A stretch of DNA of 64,000 nucleotides. Origin: Anisodus tanguticus. Taxonomy: Eukaryota > Streptophyta > Magnoliopsida > Solanales > Solanaceae. Below the pieces are notes generated by a model. That model saw only the letters and a program-made list of their open reading frames with translations, was not told where the DNA came from and searched no databases. Within the stretch, counting starts at the first letter, position 1. Each line of letters begins with the position of its first letter. The stretch covers positions 15,092,970-15,156,969 of the forward strand of contig CM067546.1 in NCBI GenBank assembly GCA_034509755.1. The letters run 5' to 3'. A program made the translations under genes and the position numbers. Below are positions 48,246 to 58,759 of the stretch, piece by piece.

Positions 48246-48380
48246 CTACAACAACAAACCAAGCGTGATCCTACAAGTGATCACAAGTGGGTTCTGGAAA
48301 GGGTGGGATGTATGCAAACATTACCCCTACCTTTGTGGGTTAGAGAGGCTGTTTCCAATAGACCTTCAGCTCAAGAAAAA
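48246..48380 (-). mobile_element. RTE LINE 3' tail fragment
   Basis: CTACAACAACAAACCAAGCG, then GATCACAAGTGGGTTCTGG and TTACCCCTACCTTTGTGGG with TAGAGAGGCTGTTTCCAATA, is the reverse of the RTE 3' end common in Solanaceae. Only the last 135 bp are present. Confidence 0.78.
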
Positions 48381-48885
48381 TGTTTTTGAAAAAAACAAAA
48401 TATACAAGAATATAGAAGTTGAGATGAAAATATCAAAGAAAAAATATATATTGACAGTGCAAATAGTAAGGATAACCAATGTGAAAGAAACAACAGTAGA
48501 AGAAGAAGTATTGTGTATTGAGCTGCTCTATTAAAATTCCATGACTAGTTACTTTAAACTGTCGTGACATTGTTTTTTTTTTTTTTAAAAAAAAAATTCC
48601 TCTTATCTTTGATGAATTTACATTACATAAATGCATCTGAATTTACATGAATTGTACTCCATGTTGGGAGGTGATTTTTCTGTTCTTTCTTGTTGTGACT
48701 TGTGCGTAAAGAAGGTTAGTTCATGAATGTTAAAGACACAAAAATGATATACTTATGTTCAACATTCCCTCCTGTTTTTGTACATCTGTAACAGCACTCT
48801 CTTGGTGCTTATTTCTCATCATCAACATAATTTAAACAATGAAAAAGACTACAAGCATACAGATGTTTCCACTTCTCAATGACCA
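48381..48885. other. Intronic spacer
   Basis: A T-run then A-run (48571-48596) is the only notable element. If the first exon lies upstream, this belongs to ELMO intron 1. Confidence 0.4.
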
Positions 48886-50126
48886 ATTTTGGCAGGTAGT
48901 ATTCCTACTATCTAGCTGAGCAGTGTAGCCCAAATTTGTTTTGTAACACTAGCGAGCTTTTGTGTTGGTACCCACGCGTGTACCATGTTTCTGATTTAGT
49001 TATGATATTATCCTGATTACACAATTGAACCTTGTCATAGACTCATAGTTGCTGAATTGATGCATTCTTGACACTTCTTCGTTAGCTATGAAACTTTGCT
49101 CATATGATGTTGAGTTGTCTTCTCTATGTGTCTGATTTTGGCAGGTAGTATTCCTACTATCTAGCTGAGCAGTGTAGCCCAAATTTGTTTTGTAAACTAG
49201 CGAGCTTTTGTGTTGGTACCCACGCGTGTACCATGTTTCTGATTTAGTTATGATATTATCCTGATTACACAATTGAACCTTGTCATAGACTCATAGTTGC
49301 TGAATTGATGCATTCTTGACACTTCTTCGTTAGCTATGAAACTTTGCTCATATGATGTTGAGTTGTCTTCTCTATGTGTCTGATTTTGGCAGGTAGTATT
49401 CCTACTATCTAGCTGAGCAGTGTAGCCCAAATTTGTTTTGTAAACTAGCGAGCTTTTGTGTTGGTACCCACGCGTGTACCATGTTTCTGATTTAGTTTGA
49501 TATTATCCTGATTACACAATTGAACCTTGTCATAGACTCATAGTTGCTGAATTGATGCATTCTTGACACTTCTTCGTTAGCTATGAAACTTTGCTCATAT
49601 GATGTTGAGTTGTCTTCTCTATGTGTCTGATTTTGGCAGGTAGTATTCCTACTATCTAGCTGAGCAGTGTAGCCCAAATTTGTTTTGTAACACTAGCGAG
49701 CTTTGGTGTTGGTACCCACGCGTGTACCATGTTTCTGATTTAGTTATGATATTATCCTGATTACACAATTGAACCATGTCATAAGACTCATAGTTGCTGA
49801 ATTGATGCATTCTTGACACTTCTTCGTTAGCTATGAAACTTTGCTCATATGATGTTGAGTTGTCTTCTCTATGTGTCTGATTTTGGCAGGTAGTATTCCT
49901 ACTATCTAGCTGAGCAGTGTAGCCCAAATTTGTTTTGTAACACTAGCGAGCTTTTGTGTTGGTACCCACGCGTGTACCATGTTTCTGATTTAGTTATGAC
50001 ATTATCCTGATTACACAATTGAACCTTGTCATAGACTCATAGTTGCTGAATTGATGCATTCTTGACACTTCTTCGTTAGCTATGAAACTTTGCTCATATG
50101 ATGTTGAGTTGTCTTCTCTATGTGTC
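48886..50126 (+). repeat. Minisatellite, 5 copies of about 248 bp
   Basis: The motif GGCAGGTAGTATTCCTACTA starts units at 48891, 49140, 49388, 49635 and 49885, with periods of 249, 248, 247 and 250. Copies are nearly identical apart from single-base changes and 1-3 base indels (for example TAACACTAG versus TAAACTAG). Each unit holds a quasi-palindrome GGTACCCACGCGTGTACC. A 60-codon minus-strand frame repeats in each unit but has no family resemblance and is probably incidental. The array lies just upstream of the first well-supported ELMO exon. Confidence 0.95.
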
Positions 50127-50442
50127 AAGAAAGATACACTTCAATTCCTTATCCCAAAAAAGGAAAATAAATAAATAAAGGATCAACTTCTCTTCTTAAC
50201 AATAAAAATAGTATGCACTTCTCTTCTTGCGTCTAAATCTTATTTTGATCTATCTCTATACATAATGAAGCATGTTGTTATTGAAAACTTGGCCTCTCAT
50301 TTTCTTTAGATTATCGTTTCCTTCTGTTACTGCAGAGGTTATGGCAGGATCAACAGCATGGCTTGGCAGAGGTCTTTCATGCGTTTGTGCCCAGGGAAGC
50401 GATATTGATACTCGCCCATCATTTGATCTGACACCTGTCCAG

Positions 50443-51038
50443 GTAATATTCTAGTGCAGGTTATATGAAGTGTAAGCTTCCTACTAGGTAAATTTCTAGG
50501 AGTGTCATAAGCATGATGCAGTATCATGTTCTTTTGCTCCTCTTTTATTGAAAGTTTGTATTCTCTATAGGATTTCTTTGTGGTACTGCCAATATGCTAT
50601 ACACCTTTTTTTTCTGACTGTTTCCACCAAGACTTTACACTTTACAGTTACAACAAATAGGGAATATGGCGAGTGTTGCGAATGGTAGTGAATTTTATTT
50701 GGTTTCTTAGTCATTCGGCAAATTGAGCTCAGGTTGAGGTTCACATATTCTTTAACTCTCTTTTAAATTGTGCCAAGTCTCAGGCATGAATGTCTTATTT
50801 CTAACTTTTCAGTCTCCCTTTTTCTCTGCAATCCCTAGATAACCAGTTGATAGTTCTGATGAGATTGCCGATATAGCTTTCTATTTTCAATTTACCACTT
50901 ATGTCGACTTATCCATTATTATTCTTAGAAATGAAATATGTTAATCAGAATGTTAAGCTTCACAGCACTGTGAGGAAGTATGGAATGTCTTTGGCACATT
51001 GGCGCTTATGGTGTTCTTTTCCACTTTGTTAATGTCAG
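50443..51038 (+). other. ELMO intron after the first supported exon
   Basis: Starts GTAATA and ends TGTCAG. No repeat or frame of note. Confidence 0.7.
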
Positions 51039-51582
51039 GAGAAATGCTTGCAAATATTACAAAACCGTATAGATCTTGCATATGATAGTGCAATTTCTGA
51101 ACATCAGGTATCCTCTATTTGAAGTCGTCTTAGCCATTTCCCGATTAACTTAAGAGACACCATCTTTAAGGGTTTTAAACATTCCACTAAGGTTAAAATT
51201 TACATTCTTACTGTTCATCTTCATATGTGTCTCTCTCTCTTTTACCAAAAGGAAGCTTTACGAGCATTGTGGAAAGCTGCCTTCCCTGTGGAAGAACTCC
51301 ATGGTTTAATATCTGAGCAATGGAAGGAAATGGGTTGGCAAGGGAAGGATCCATCTACTGACTTTAGGTACATCAGCATCTTCTCTCCCTCCCTCCCCCC
51401 AAGGCATCCGAAAAACAAGAAAACACTGATGGTTGAGATTATCTAATCTCAATTTTCTGAGTTCTTCCGCCCTTTCTGGTCCTTCCCCTCTTGGTTCACC
51501 ACTGACATGTTTGATTGGTTTTGATAGGGGTGCCGGATTCATATCATTGGAGAACTTGTTATATTTTGCAAGAAATTTCCCG

Positions 51583-52145
51583 GTTAGTCCTCTTTCTGAC
51601 TTCTCTTTATGGAGAAGTGACATAGTGGCATGTAAACCTTTTATGCCTACAATGAAAAGCTAATCTTTAGTATCAACATGTGCTATGATTTTGGTAATCA
51701 TTTGGAGACCTAACATCTATATTTCTTCTTAAATTGGTCTTTATGACTGTCTGCTGAGATAGTAGTTACATCTGTATGTTCTCACAGTTTCTTATGCACC
51801 TCTTCTTTCATGCAATTGTCAAAGTATGATTCTATTTGATTCCTCAACCCTTATGAGAACATAATAGTAATTGGGAGGGTGTGTTGGTTGATGGGCATCT
51901 TAAAGGACGGTTCATTTCCTCTCTGCTATTCCTTGCTACCCTCAAACAGAAAAGTTTAGCAGGCACCCTTCTGTTTTCTATGTGACCATAGCATCTATTT
52001 TTAAAAAAAAAAAAACTGGGCAAGTGTTTCTATCAGTAATTTTATCTAAAGGTGATCAGGGTGACTTAAGAATGAAGACGGAATAAATCAGGCAGATCTT
52101 TTTTTTCCTTTCCAACTTTTGTATAAATAGGTATATTAGTGTAGA
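51583..52145 (+). other. Start of the long ELMO intron (51583-55100)
   Basis: The intron begins GTTAGT and ends TTTGCAG at 55100. This first part holds nothing recognised; an A-run lies at 52004-52015. The rest of the intron is filled with SINEs and a duplicated repeat, listed separately. Confidence 0.65.
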
Positions 52146-52318
52146 AGGGAGCCTTGGAGTAACGATAAAGTTGTCCCTGTGTGACCTATAAGTCGTGCCA
52201 TGGAATCAACTATTGATGCTTGCATCTTCGTAGGCTGCCTACATCACCCCCCTTGGGTGAGGCCCTTCCCCGGACCTTGCGGGGTACTTCATGCACCGGG
52301 CTGCCCCTTTTTACGTAG
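52146..52318 (+). mobile_element. Au SINE, plus orientation
   Basis: The sequence begins AGGGAGCCTTGGAGTAACG, an A-box region typical of Au SINEs, then GTGACCTATAAGTCGTGCCA, and ends in CCTTCCCCGGACCTTGCGGG and CACCGGGCTGCCCCTTTTT. ATTAGTGTAGA (52135-52145) and ATTATTGTAGA (52319-52329) flank it as an 11-bp target duplication with one mismatch. Confidence 0.88.
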
Positions 52319-52592
52319 ATTATTGTAGATCTCGGTTGACCACGAAGAAAGAGAGAATGTTCTACCATTCACATCCCTATTTCAACTGACTAGTATAATT
52401 AAACAAATTTGTTGGATAGACTGTAGAGTATGAAGCTGATAATTGACAAGTCAGATCTATTCTGTTGAACATTTTGGACTCCTATTTAGGCAACAAAATC
52501 AACAGAACTGTAAAAGCTTATGGGAGCAAATTCCAGTTTGTTTATCCTTTTCAGTACCATCTTGGTACTGATTATTAATGAAAGACATTATA

Positions 52593-52633
52593 CCAACAAC
52601 AACAACATACCCAATGTAATACCACAAGTAATT
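52593..52633 (-). mobile_element. Short RTE LINE tail
   Basis: ACCAACAACAACAACATACC followed by CAATGTAATACCACAAG is the reverse of the RTE 3' terminus; about 40 bp remain. Confidence 0.65.
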
Positions 52634-52651
52634 CTCTGTGGAGCAAGTTAT

Positions 52652-52917
52652 GTGCTATCTAGTGTTTTTGAGAGCGAGAAGCGCAAAAAATGATAAGGGT
52701 ATACTTTTGCTTAAAGCAAGAAGCGAAGCACTCGCTTCTGTGAAACACAATTTTTTGAAAATAATACCAAAATAAACCTTGCACGTGCTATCTAGTGTTT
52801 TTGAGAGCGAGAAGCGCAAAAACTGATAAGGGTATACTTTTGCTTAAAGCAAGAAGCGAAGCACTCGCTTCTGTGAAACACAACTTTTTGAAAATAATAC
52901 CAAAATAAACCTTGCAC
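52652..52917 (+). repeat. Tandem duplication, 2 x 133 bp
   Basis: The block 52652-52784 (GTGCTATCTAGTGTTTTTGA ... AACCTTGCAC) is repeated at 52785-52917 with about two base changes. Each copy has a stem AGAAGCGA-AGCAC-TCGCTTCT. The AAGCG-rich part is related in inverted form to 53,700-53,820. Confidence 0.93.
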
Positions 52918-53047
52918 AGATATATAAAATAACAAATAAAAAAGACTCCATAAATAAATAATAAGTATATATAGATAAGCAAATCAATTTATAGAAAACA
53001 GAGAAGAAAAAGAAAAGCTGAAGAAGATTACCAAATTGAATAAATTA

Positions 53048-53229
53048 AAAAAGGGCAGTCTAGTGCACAAAGCATCCCGCGTTAGCAGGGTCCGGGAAAG
53101 GGCCTCAGTCCAAGGGGTGTGATGTACAGTCTACCCTAATGCAAGCATTTGTGGCTGCTTCCACGGCATGAACCCATGACCTATAGGTCACACGGAGACA
53201 ACTTTACCGTTGCTCCAAGGCTTCCCTTC
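53048..53229 (-). mobile_element. Au SINE, minus orientation, with 18-bp TSD
   Basis: Reversed, it begins AAGGGAAGCCTTGGAGCAAC and contains GTGACCTATAGGTCATGGGT and the CCCGGACCCTGC block, ending GCCCTTTTTT. ACCAAATTGAATAAATTA occurs at 53030-53047 and again at 53230-53247, a perfect 18-bp target site duplication. It is about 800 bp from the plus-oriented Au SINE. Confidence 0.93.
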
Positions 53230-53234
53230 ACCAA

Positions 53235-53345
53235 ATTGAATAAATTAACAAACTAAATAAGATTACGCCAATTAAATAAATTAACAAACTGAATAAGATT
53301 ATGCCAATTAAATAAATTAACAAACTGAATAAGATTACCCAATCA
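53235..53345 (+). repeat. Short tandem array of about 43 bp units
   Basis: AATTAACAAACTGAATAAGA followed by TTATGCC or TTACGCC and AATTAAATA repeats about 2.5 times. The Au SINE inserted at its left edge, and its target duplication matches a part of the unit (AATTGAATAAATTA/AATTAAATAAATTA). Confidence 0.8.
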
Positions 53346-53699
53346 TATAAATTACAAACTGAAAAAAGAAAAAAAGAAAATAAAAGAAAGCAGAAGCCAC
53401 AAAACAATTTATTAACATAGAAGGAAGAAAAATTGAAGAATACAGAAGCAGCAAAAAAGTAAAAGCAGAAAAGAAAAAAGAAAGAATGTAGCAGCGCAAA
53501 GGAGACGTATTGAAACGAATAAGAAGAAAATTGTCTGAATTTTCAAGAAGAAGCAGGAGCAGATTTTGAAGAACTTGCAGAAAGAAAGAAAGAAGAAGCA
53601 ACCTACAAACTCTTTTTTCCTAATACCAGTCCCCACCTTCCTTTTTTCTGCTAAAAAGTCACTTTTATATAAAAATAAGTGACCACTTCCTTGCTACCT

Positions 53700-53825
53700 C
53701 ACGCTTCAAGGACAGAAGCGACTGCTTCAGTCAAACCGCTTTGCCTTACCCTCAATAAGACCTGACCCTTGGCTCGCTTTGCTTCATTGCTTAAAGCAGT
53801 GAAGCGGGCGCTTTTCACACACCGG
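53700..53825 (-). repeat. AAGCG-rich block, inverted partner of 52652-52780
   Basis: Reversed, it reads GTGTGAAAAGCGCCCGCTTC then ACTGCTTTAAGCAATGAAGC and AAAGCGAGCC. The left block reads GTGTTTTTGAGAGCG ... GCTTAAAGCAAGAAGCGAAG. The two look like the ends of one transposon (about 52,660-53,820) with long imperfect inverted ends. The family is uncertain. Confidence 0.5.
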
Positions 53826-53940
53826 TGCCATCCTAAACTTTACCGTTTGACACAAGTATATTTCATTAAAATAACTCATATATTTGAGGCCCTGGAAAAT
53901 TAGCATAAAGAAAGGCTCGAAAAGATAACAATAGACTCCT

Positions 53941-54166
53941 AAGGTTGGTCTAGTGGTCAATGAAGTGAGTTGAGAACCAATCAATATGAGCTCTCAGGTT
54001 CAAAATCTGAAGGTAAAAACACTAGGTGATTTCTTCTCATCTGTCCAAACCGTGGAGATACTAGTTAGCCGGTACCTGTAATGTGTGCTGATGGGAGGTA
54101 TCAAATACCTCATGGAATTAGTCGTGGTGCGCGCAAGTTGGCCCGAACGCCATGATATAAAAAAAT
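53941..54166 (+). mobile_element. TS-type SINE
   Basis: GGTCTAGTGGTCAATGAAGT is the A-box region, AGGTTCAAAATCTGAAGG the B box, then CTAGGTGATTTCTTCTCATC, GTACCTGTAATGTGTGCTGA and TGGAATTAGTCGTGGTGCGC ... GGCCCGAACGCC and an A tail. This is the TS SINE type of tobacco and relatives. ACTCCTAAGGTTGG (53935-53948) and ACTCCCAAGGTTGG (54167-54180) form a 14-bp target duplication. Confidence 0.88.
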
Positions 54167-54180
54167 ACTCCCAAGGTTGG

Positions 54181-55100
54181 CAGATTGTAGTGTGATTGGA
54201 TCTAGTGACACATGTAATATATTTCAACCAGGAAAAAAATAAATCCTGGAGAAGGTACATATAGTTCCCATTTTCAATAAAATTGAGATTTCATCAATTA
54301 ACATGCTTTATGGTAAATTACATATTAATTAAAAAGAACATGATATGTGGTAAACAAAGAGAGGTTCAAGTTACAACTGCATTTGATTATATGACCAGAA
54401 CTCAATCCCACCCTTTTACAACAAGCTAAGTCACTTAGGGTCATTTTTTGATGCGTAGCCAATATTTAGCGGAACTTTCTCCCAAGCATTGAATGATCAG
54501 AATGCATGAATTAGGCCACTTCTAAATATTTCATGTTCATCAGAAGTTCTAGAAGGAATGTGCCTTGATTGCATTAGATCCCTGGTATAAGATGTTAGTC
54601 TTTCAAAATAATAATCTCCAAATATGCATACGTGTTCTATTAGAACGATGGCCCTGTTGATTACATACATTTTTTTTTATCAGACATTTATGTTTTTATA
54701 CTAAATCAGAAAGCAGTTTTCTTATTCTAGCACATGAATTAAAGGAGGCTTTCTTGTTTTTAAAAAGTGTATACAAAGCAGAAAAGTAGCTTGTTCGGTA
54801 GTCTACTTTGATGTAATTCAAAGCCCGAATATTGAGCTTACATGTAGCAAGTCGTTCTAGTGAAGAGTTGTATGTGGAGCATGTAATGTTTAGACTGATG
54901 AATCAATCAATTTCTTTGTTCCATTTTGTTTAAAAGTAAGAAAAAAATCAGCAAAACCATATATACTCAAGTGTACACATAATTATGAACAGCTCTTCTA
55001 TGCTGTAGCCAAATTCAAGCAGTAATGTACTAGGTCCATAATTCATACTCTTCTTCCTAATTTATTTTGATAAGCTTTTTCTTCCTAATTTTATTTGCAG
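54181..55100 (+). other. ELMO intron, 3' part
   Basis: No repeat recognised. It contains ATGAATTAGGCCACTTC at 54506-54522, a 17-mer that recurs in the damaged exon at 55490-55506. Confidence 0.6.
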
Positions 55101-55509
55101 AAATCGTTCCAGGATCTTCTCCAAAAGCAGGAAGGTGATAGGGCATTATGGGAATACCCATTTGCTGTTGCTGCTGTCAACATCACATTTATGCTTTATC
55201 CAGATGCTTGATCTAGAAGCTAGTATGTGTTCCTTCTATGCACTTTTTACAGCGAAATGTAGAAAGACAAAGTCTTGATTCATTTTTAGTTAATTATGCG
55301 TCAACTCTGCAGTGAAACAAAGAAATCTGGTGGGAGCAACTTTTTTGAAGTTTCTTGCAGGTAAATTGCTTGACCGTGGTCTGAAGATCTGCTTCATTTC
55401 CTTTTAGTTAATCCCTTAAGCTTGTCTTTCATCTTTGTACAGAAAACGAATCAGCATTTGATCTGCTATATTGTATCGCGTTTAAGCTGATGAATTAGGC
55501 CACTTCAAT

Positions 55510-56027
55510 GTATGTGCATTTAAATTTTTATATAGTTGATGTACACTTAAATTAGTGAGATTTTGTTGAGGATATGGAAGTTCATTTGTCCCTAATTCAA
55601 TTCTTCTCATGTCAAATCCAGTTCCATATGCCCCTTCTAGAAGTCCCCATGCTTTTCCCACTTTATATGCTTCTTAAAGTTTCAGTTTGGCTACAACAGT
55701 CGTAACAACAAGGGAATTTCTTGTAGTATCATTGGCCGCATAGTGTAGGAACTAGTTTTCCCTAGTGCTAGTAGCTTGAAGCTATGGGTTAAGAATGGCT
55801 CGTGGAGTTTGTAGTTTTATATGTTTTTTATAGGTAAGATAAAAAGTATTATTGATGTAAGCAAAAAGATAATGCCGGACAGGAGTACATCCAAAAGATT
55901 GGGATGATTCAATCGTGGCTTCGGCCTCTAACAAGTTGGCTTTAGCCATGTTACACCAAAAACTAAGCAAAGCTATCAATTGTGTAAGATGCGTCTTTTT
56001 CTTGTTCACAAAAACTCTAGCATTTCT
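55510..56027 (+). other. ELMO intron between the damaged exon and solo LTR
   Basis: Starts GTATGTG. Nothing recognised before the target site TTTCT at 56023-56027. Confidence 0.6.
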
Positions 56028-57517
56028 TGTTGGTACTCTATTGTACTTTATAAAGCAGTACGGGAAGTAAAAACTATTACAAGTATTCGAAAGGATGAAT
56101 AAATATTCAATATTCAGAAATTGAATCTTGTTGATCAAACAGGCCAGTCTTCAAAACTGCCGCAAGTGTGTTGTGTCTTAAATCTTGATCACCTTGCAAA
56201 GCCAATGTTGAGAACTGCCGCAAGCTTGTTGTGTCTTGAATCTTGATATCCTGAAATCAAGAAACAACTAAATCTGGATGGTTACAACGTTGTGTGTTGA
56301 GTCGAGGGATTGCCCTCTGTCCTTAAGACAAGATAGCCCTGTATATATGCTTTTACGTTAGCGGGCAATAGTCTCCCAAGATAAAATAACACTATAATCT
56401 CAACGCTACAAAGCCAATAGGTTGAGCCTGGCGAAGAAAACAAATATGACTCGACTTGCTGAAGATATGGAATAGGAAGGAAGAGTTTCTCTTTACTCTT
56501 CTCTTTTGTCTCTTGTGTATATAGTGTCTCTGTAGTGTATATCTTGTGTATATGAGAGGGTTTGGTCACTGTTTTTCACACAATTTTGTGCTATTTTCGT
56601 GACTGTTTTCAGTCTGTTTTTCGAGGTTTTCCAGTGTGTTTTTCAGTCATCTGTGCAGTGTATTTTCGTCACTGAATTGAGCCAAAGAAGGCTCAATATA
56701 AAGAAAGGAGAAGGGGCTGTACAACTGCCAAAAACATGGTTGTTAATGGCCATTAGGAGGGCATTAAAACAGCCAAGTAAAGGCAGTAAATGGCCATCAA
56801 GGAGACTGAATTATGGACATGAAGGAGGGTGATAATGGAGGAGTTAATCAGCCAAGTAATGACTGATTAATGCCTCAAAAACAGTCCCAACGGTAGGCTT
56901 TCTGCCTTCCGTCACCTTCCCAGAAACTATGGGGACCAAATTGTAAATATTGAAACTTCAGGGACCAAATTGCATATGAAAGAATTCAGGTCCAAACTGT
57001 ACATATGAAACTTCAGGGATCAAACTGTACATTTGGCAGAGTTCTCTAGTCTAAAAAGATAATATCAGAAAGTCCCCATAGCCCATAGCCCATAGCCCAC
57101 AGCCCGTGACCCGAGCCCGAGATCGGACGGGACGGGCGGGCGGCGGCGGCGCGCGTGTGGGCTTAGCCATGAACCCAAGCACATCTAGGTCTTTCCTTCT
57201 TTAAACACATGGGATACCCCTTGGGGTCCCAAACCCTTTACCAATTTGAGACTTATATAGAGAGCAATTCTTCCTATTCCCACCGATGTGGTAGATTTGT
57301 CCCACACCACATTTCCATGCCTCAAACACCTTACTTCGTGGACCAATATCTCTTTCATTTCTCAACGAAATTAGACGATTGTTGGCCCTACGGTCATCTA
57401 CTCACTTCGTAGATCATGCATGTGCGAAGAGACAAGGTCTCCAACATGCGGAACACTAGTGTTTAATTCATCAAAGATGGGTGGACGCATCTCCCCGCCA
57501 AAGGCTAATTTCCAACA
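56028..57517 (-). repeat. Solo copia LTR (1,490 bp) with 5-bp TSD
   Basis: It begins TGTTGG and ends CCAACA, the inverted ends usual for copia LTRs, and is flanked by TTTCT on both sides (56023-56027 and 57518-57522). No internal region is present. On the minus strand CTCTATATAAGTCTC near 57,255 is a promoter-like TATA, preceded by CCACATCGGTGGGAATAG, so the LTR points left. Inside are direct repeats of AACTGCCGCAAG...TTGTGTCTT (56155, 56214), four GGGACCAAATTG-like units (56930-57035) and a GC-rich block (57110-57160). Confidence 0.82.
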
Positions 57518-57669
57518 TTTCTTTCTTCCCATAGGATCAACCAAACGGTCACTAGAATTGAGTTCCAGACTCAAGTGATAATTCAGGCATGCCTTTCCTT
57601 TGCCAGGCTAGCAAAAAATCCAGAGTAGTTCTTGGTTTGCTCCACTTTGTGTTTTATCTGTATTCAAAT

Positions 57670-58510
57670 TAGAGATGGCAGTGTATCTTGGACCCGGTCC
57701 GGTGGATCCAGATCCGTTATAGGATATGGATCTTCAAAATTTGGACCCGACGGATCCGGATCGGACCTGGATTCGTTTATGACGGATCGGATATGGATAT
57801 GGATCTGGATCTTGTATTTGATATCCATATCCGGTCCAGATCCGACCCGTGGATCCGTGTTGTATTAAATATATTCATAACCTAGAATGTAATTTTATAA
57901 GTATTTTCTTAAAATTGCTAAGCACATCCTTGCAAGTTTAATTCTCAAAACAAGTTTAATTTATTCCCGCGTTAACTCAAAAACTAAAAAATAAATAGGT
58001 AACTTCGATAATAAAATCAATGTTATATTAGTGAATGACTAACATCTCCATAGACAAGTAGTTAAAATTATATTCACTTCATTTGTGAAGATTCCAAGCA
58101 CATGCAAGTTCTGCATTGTGAAAATAGTAGTCAACATTTTTCACAACTATTGTCATTGTCCAACATTTTCAATTAATAGCTCACAATCAAAATGAGACAA
58201 CGTACAAAATATCTAATATGAACATTTCAAAATTGAAACACAGTAAACTGTTAGCCAAGTAAGAATCGTTTGTCAGTTTAAAAAAAAATTCTTAGCAAGG
58301 TTACATTCTTAGCAAAGCAAAATTTTTTACATGTGGATCCAGATCCGATCCGTGGACTCGGTGAATCCGATGGATCCGAATCCGATGGATCCGGATTTAG
58401 ATCTGATTTTTATGGACCCGATGGATCTGGATCCGGAATCAGGTATGAAAAACGGATCTGGATTTGGATCTAGTAGGATCCGGTCCAGATCTGATCCGTT
58501 GCCACCCCTA
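57670..58510. mobile_element. Non-autonomous hAT element (841 bp)
   Basis: The left end TAGAGATGGCA and right end TTGCCACCCCTA are inverted, like hAT termini. ATTCAAAT (57662-57669) and ATTCAGAT (58511-58518) form an 8-bp target duplication with one mismatch, as hAT elements make. Both subterminal zones are packed with GGATCCGGATC-like motifs in inverted arrangement. The middle is AT-rich with no transposase. Confidence 0.87.
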
Positions 58511-58759
58511 ATTCAGATACATTCGCAGTATCTAATTATTTTTCTGACACAAAGTTTGGTAGTAGCATAATGTTTCTGAGAAGTTCTTCATATGCTATGG
58601 ATGATTGCCACGATACAGACTGATGTTATCTTGAAAAGGACTTTTCTTGAAATTATTACTTCATGTGAACCAAATACCCTACGTTTCTGATGTTAAATCT
58701 GTTACGATTCATGCAGACAGTTATGAAGTCCACTCGTCGAAAAATTGAAAGGGAGCTTT

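Larger units (their letters stand above)
50336..58759 (+). pseudogene. ELMO/CED-12-domain protein gene, disrupted
   Basis: Eight exon pieces with splice signals and matching phases spell a plant ELMO/CED-12-domain protein. Exons: 50336-50442 (VMAGSTAWLGRGLSCVCAQ..), 51039-51107 (EKCLQILQNRIDLAYD..), 51252-51367 (EALRALWKAAFPVEELHGLI, EMGWQGKDPSTDF), 51528-51582 (GAGFISLENLLYFARNFP), 55101-55222 (KSFQDLLQKQEGDRALWEYP), 55313-55360 (KQRNLVGATFLKFLA), 55443-55509 (ENESAFDLLYCIAFKLM) and 58717-58759 (TVMKSTRRKIEREL). Family members act in membrane/cytoskeleton signalling in animals; the plant role is unclear to me. Defects: an extra T near 55196 leads to TGA at 55209; exon 55443-55509 is shortened with a TAG; a copia LTR starts inside the last exon. 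Exon 1 is uncertain. An intact paralogue elsewhere in the genome is likely. Confidence 0.9.

Noticed and set aside
49000..49927. Repeated minus-strand frames of 60-91 codons in the minisatellite
   Set aside because: They arise from the tandem repeat itself, shift between units with indels and resemble no family.
48886..50126. Regular repeats that might be taken for a CRISPR array
   Set aside because: Units are about 248 bp, near identical throughout with no unique spacers, in plant intronic DNA. It is a minisatellite.
52146..53229. tRNA genes at the SINE boxes
   Set aside because: The pol III boxes belong to Au SINEs with target duplications; no cloverleaf.
53335..53636. Leu/Phe-rich minus-strand frames resembling membrane proteins
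   Set aside because: They come from a GAA/AAG-rich purine tract in the ELMO intron; no start context or family match.
57632..58570. Frames rich in Ile-Trp-Asp/Asp-Pro at 57632-57885 and 58331-58570
   Set aside because: They are translations of GGATCC-type subterminal repeats of the hAT element.
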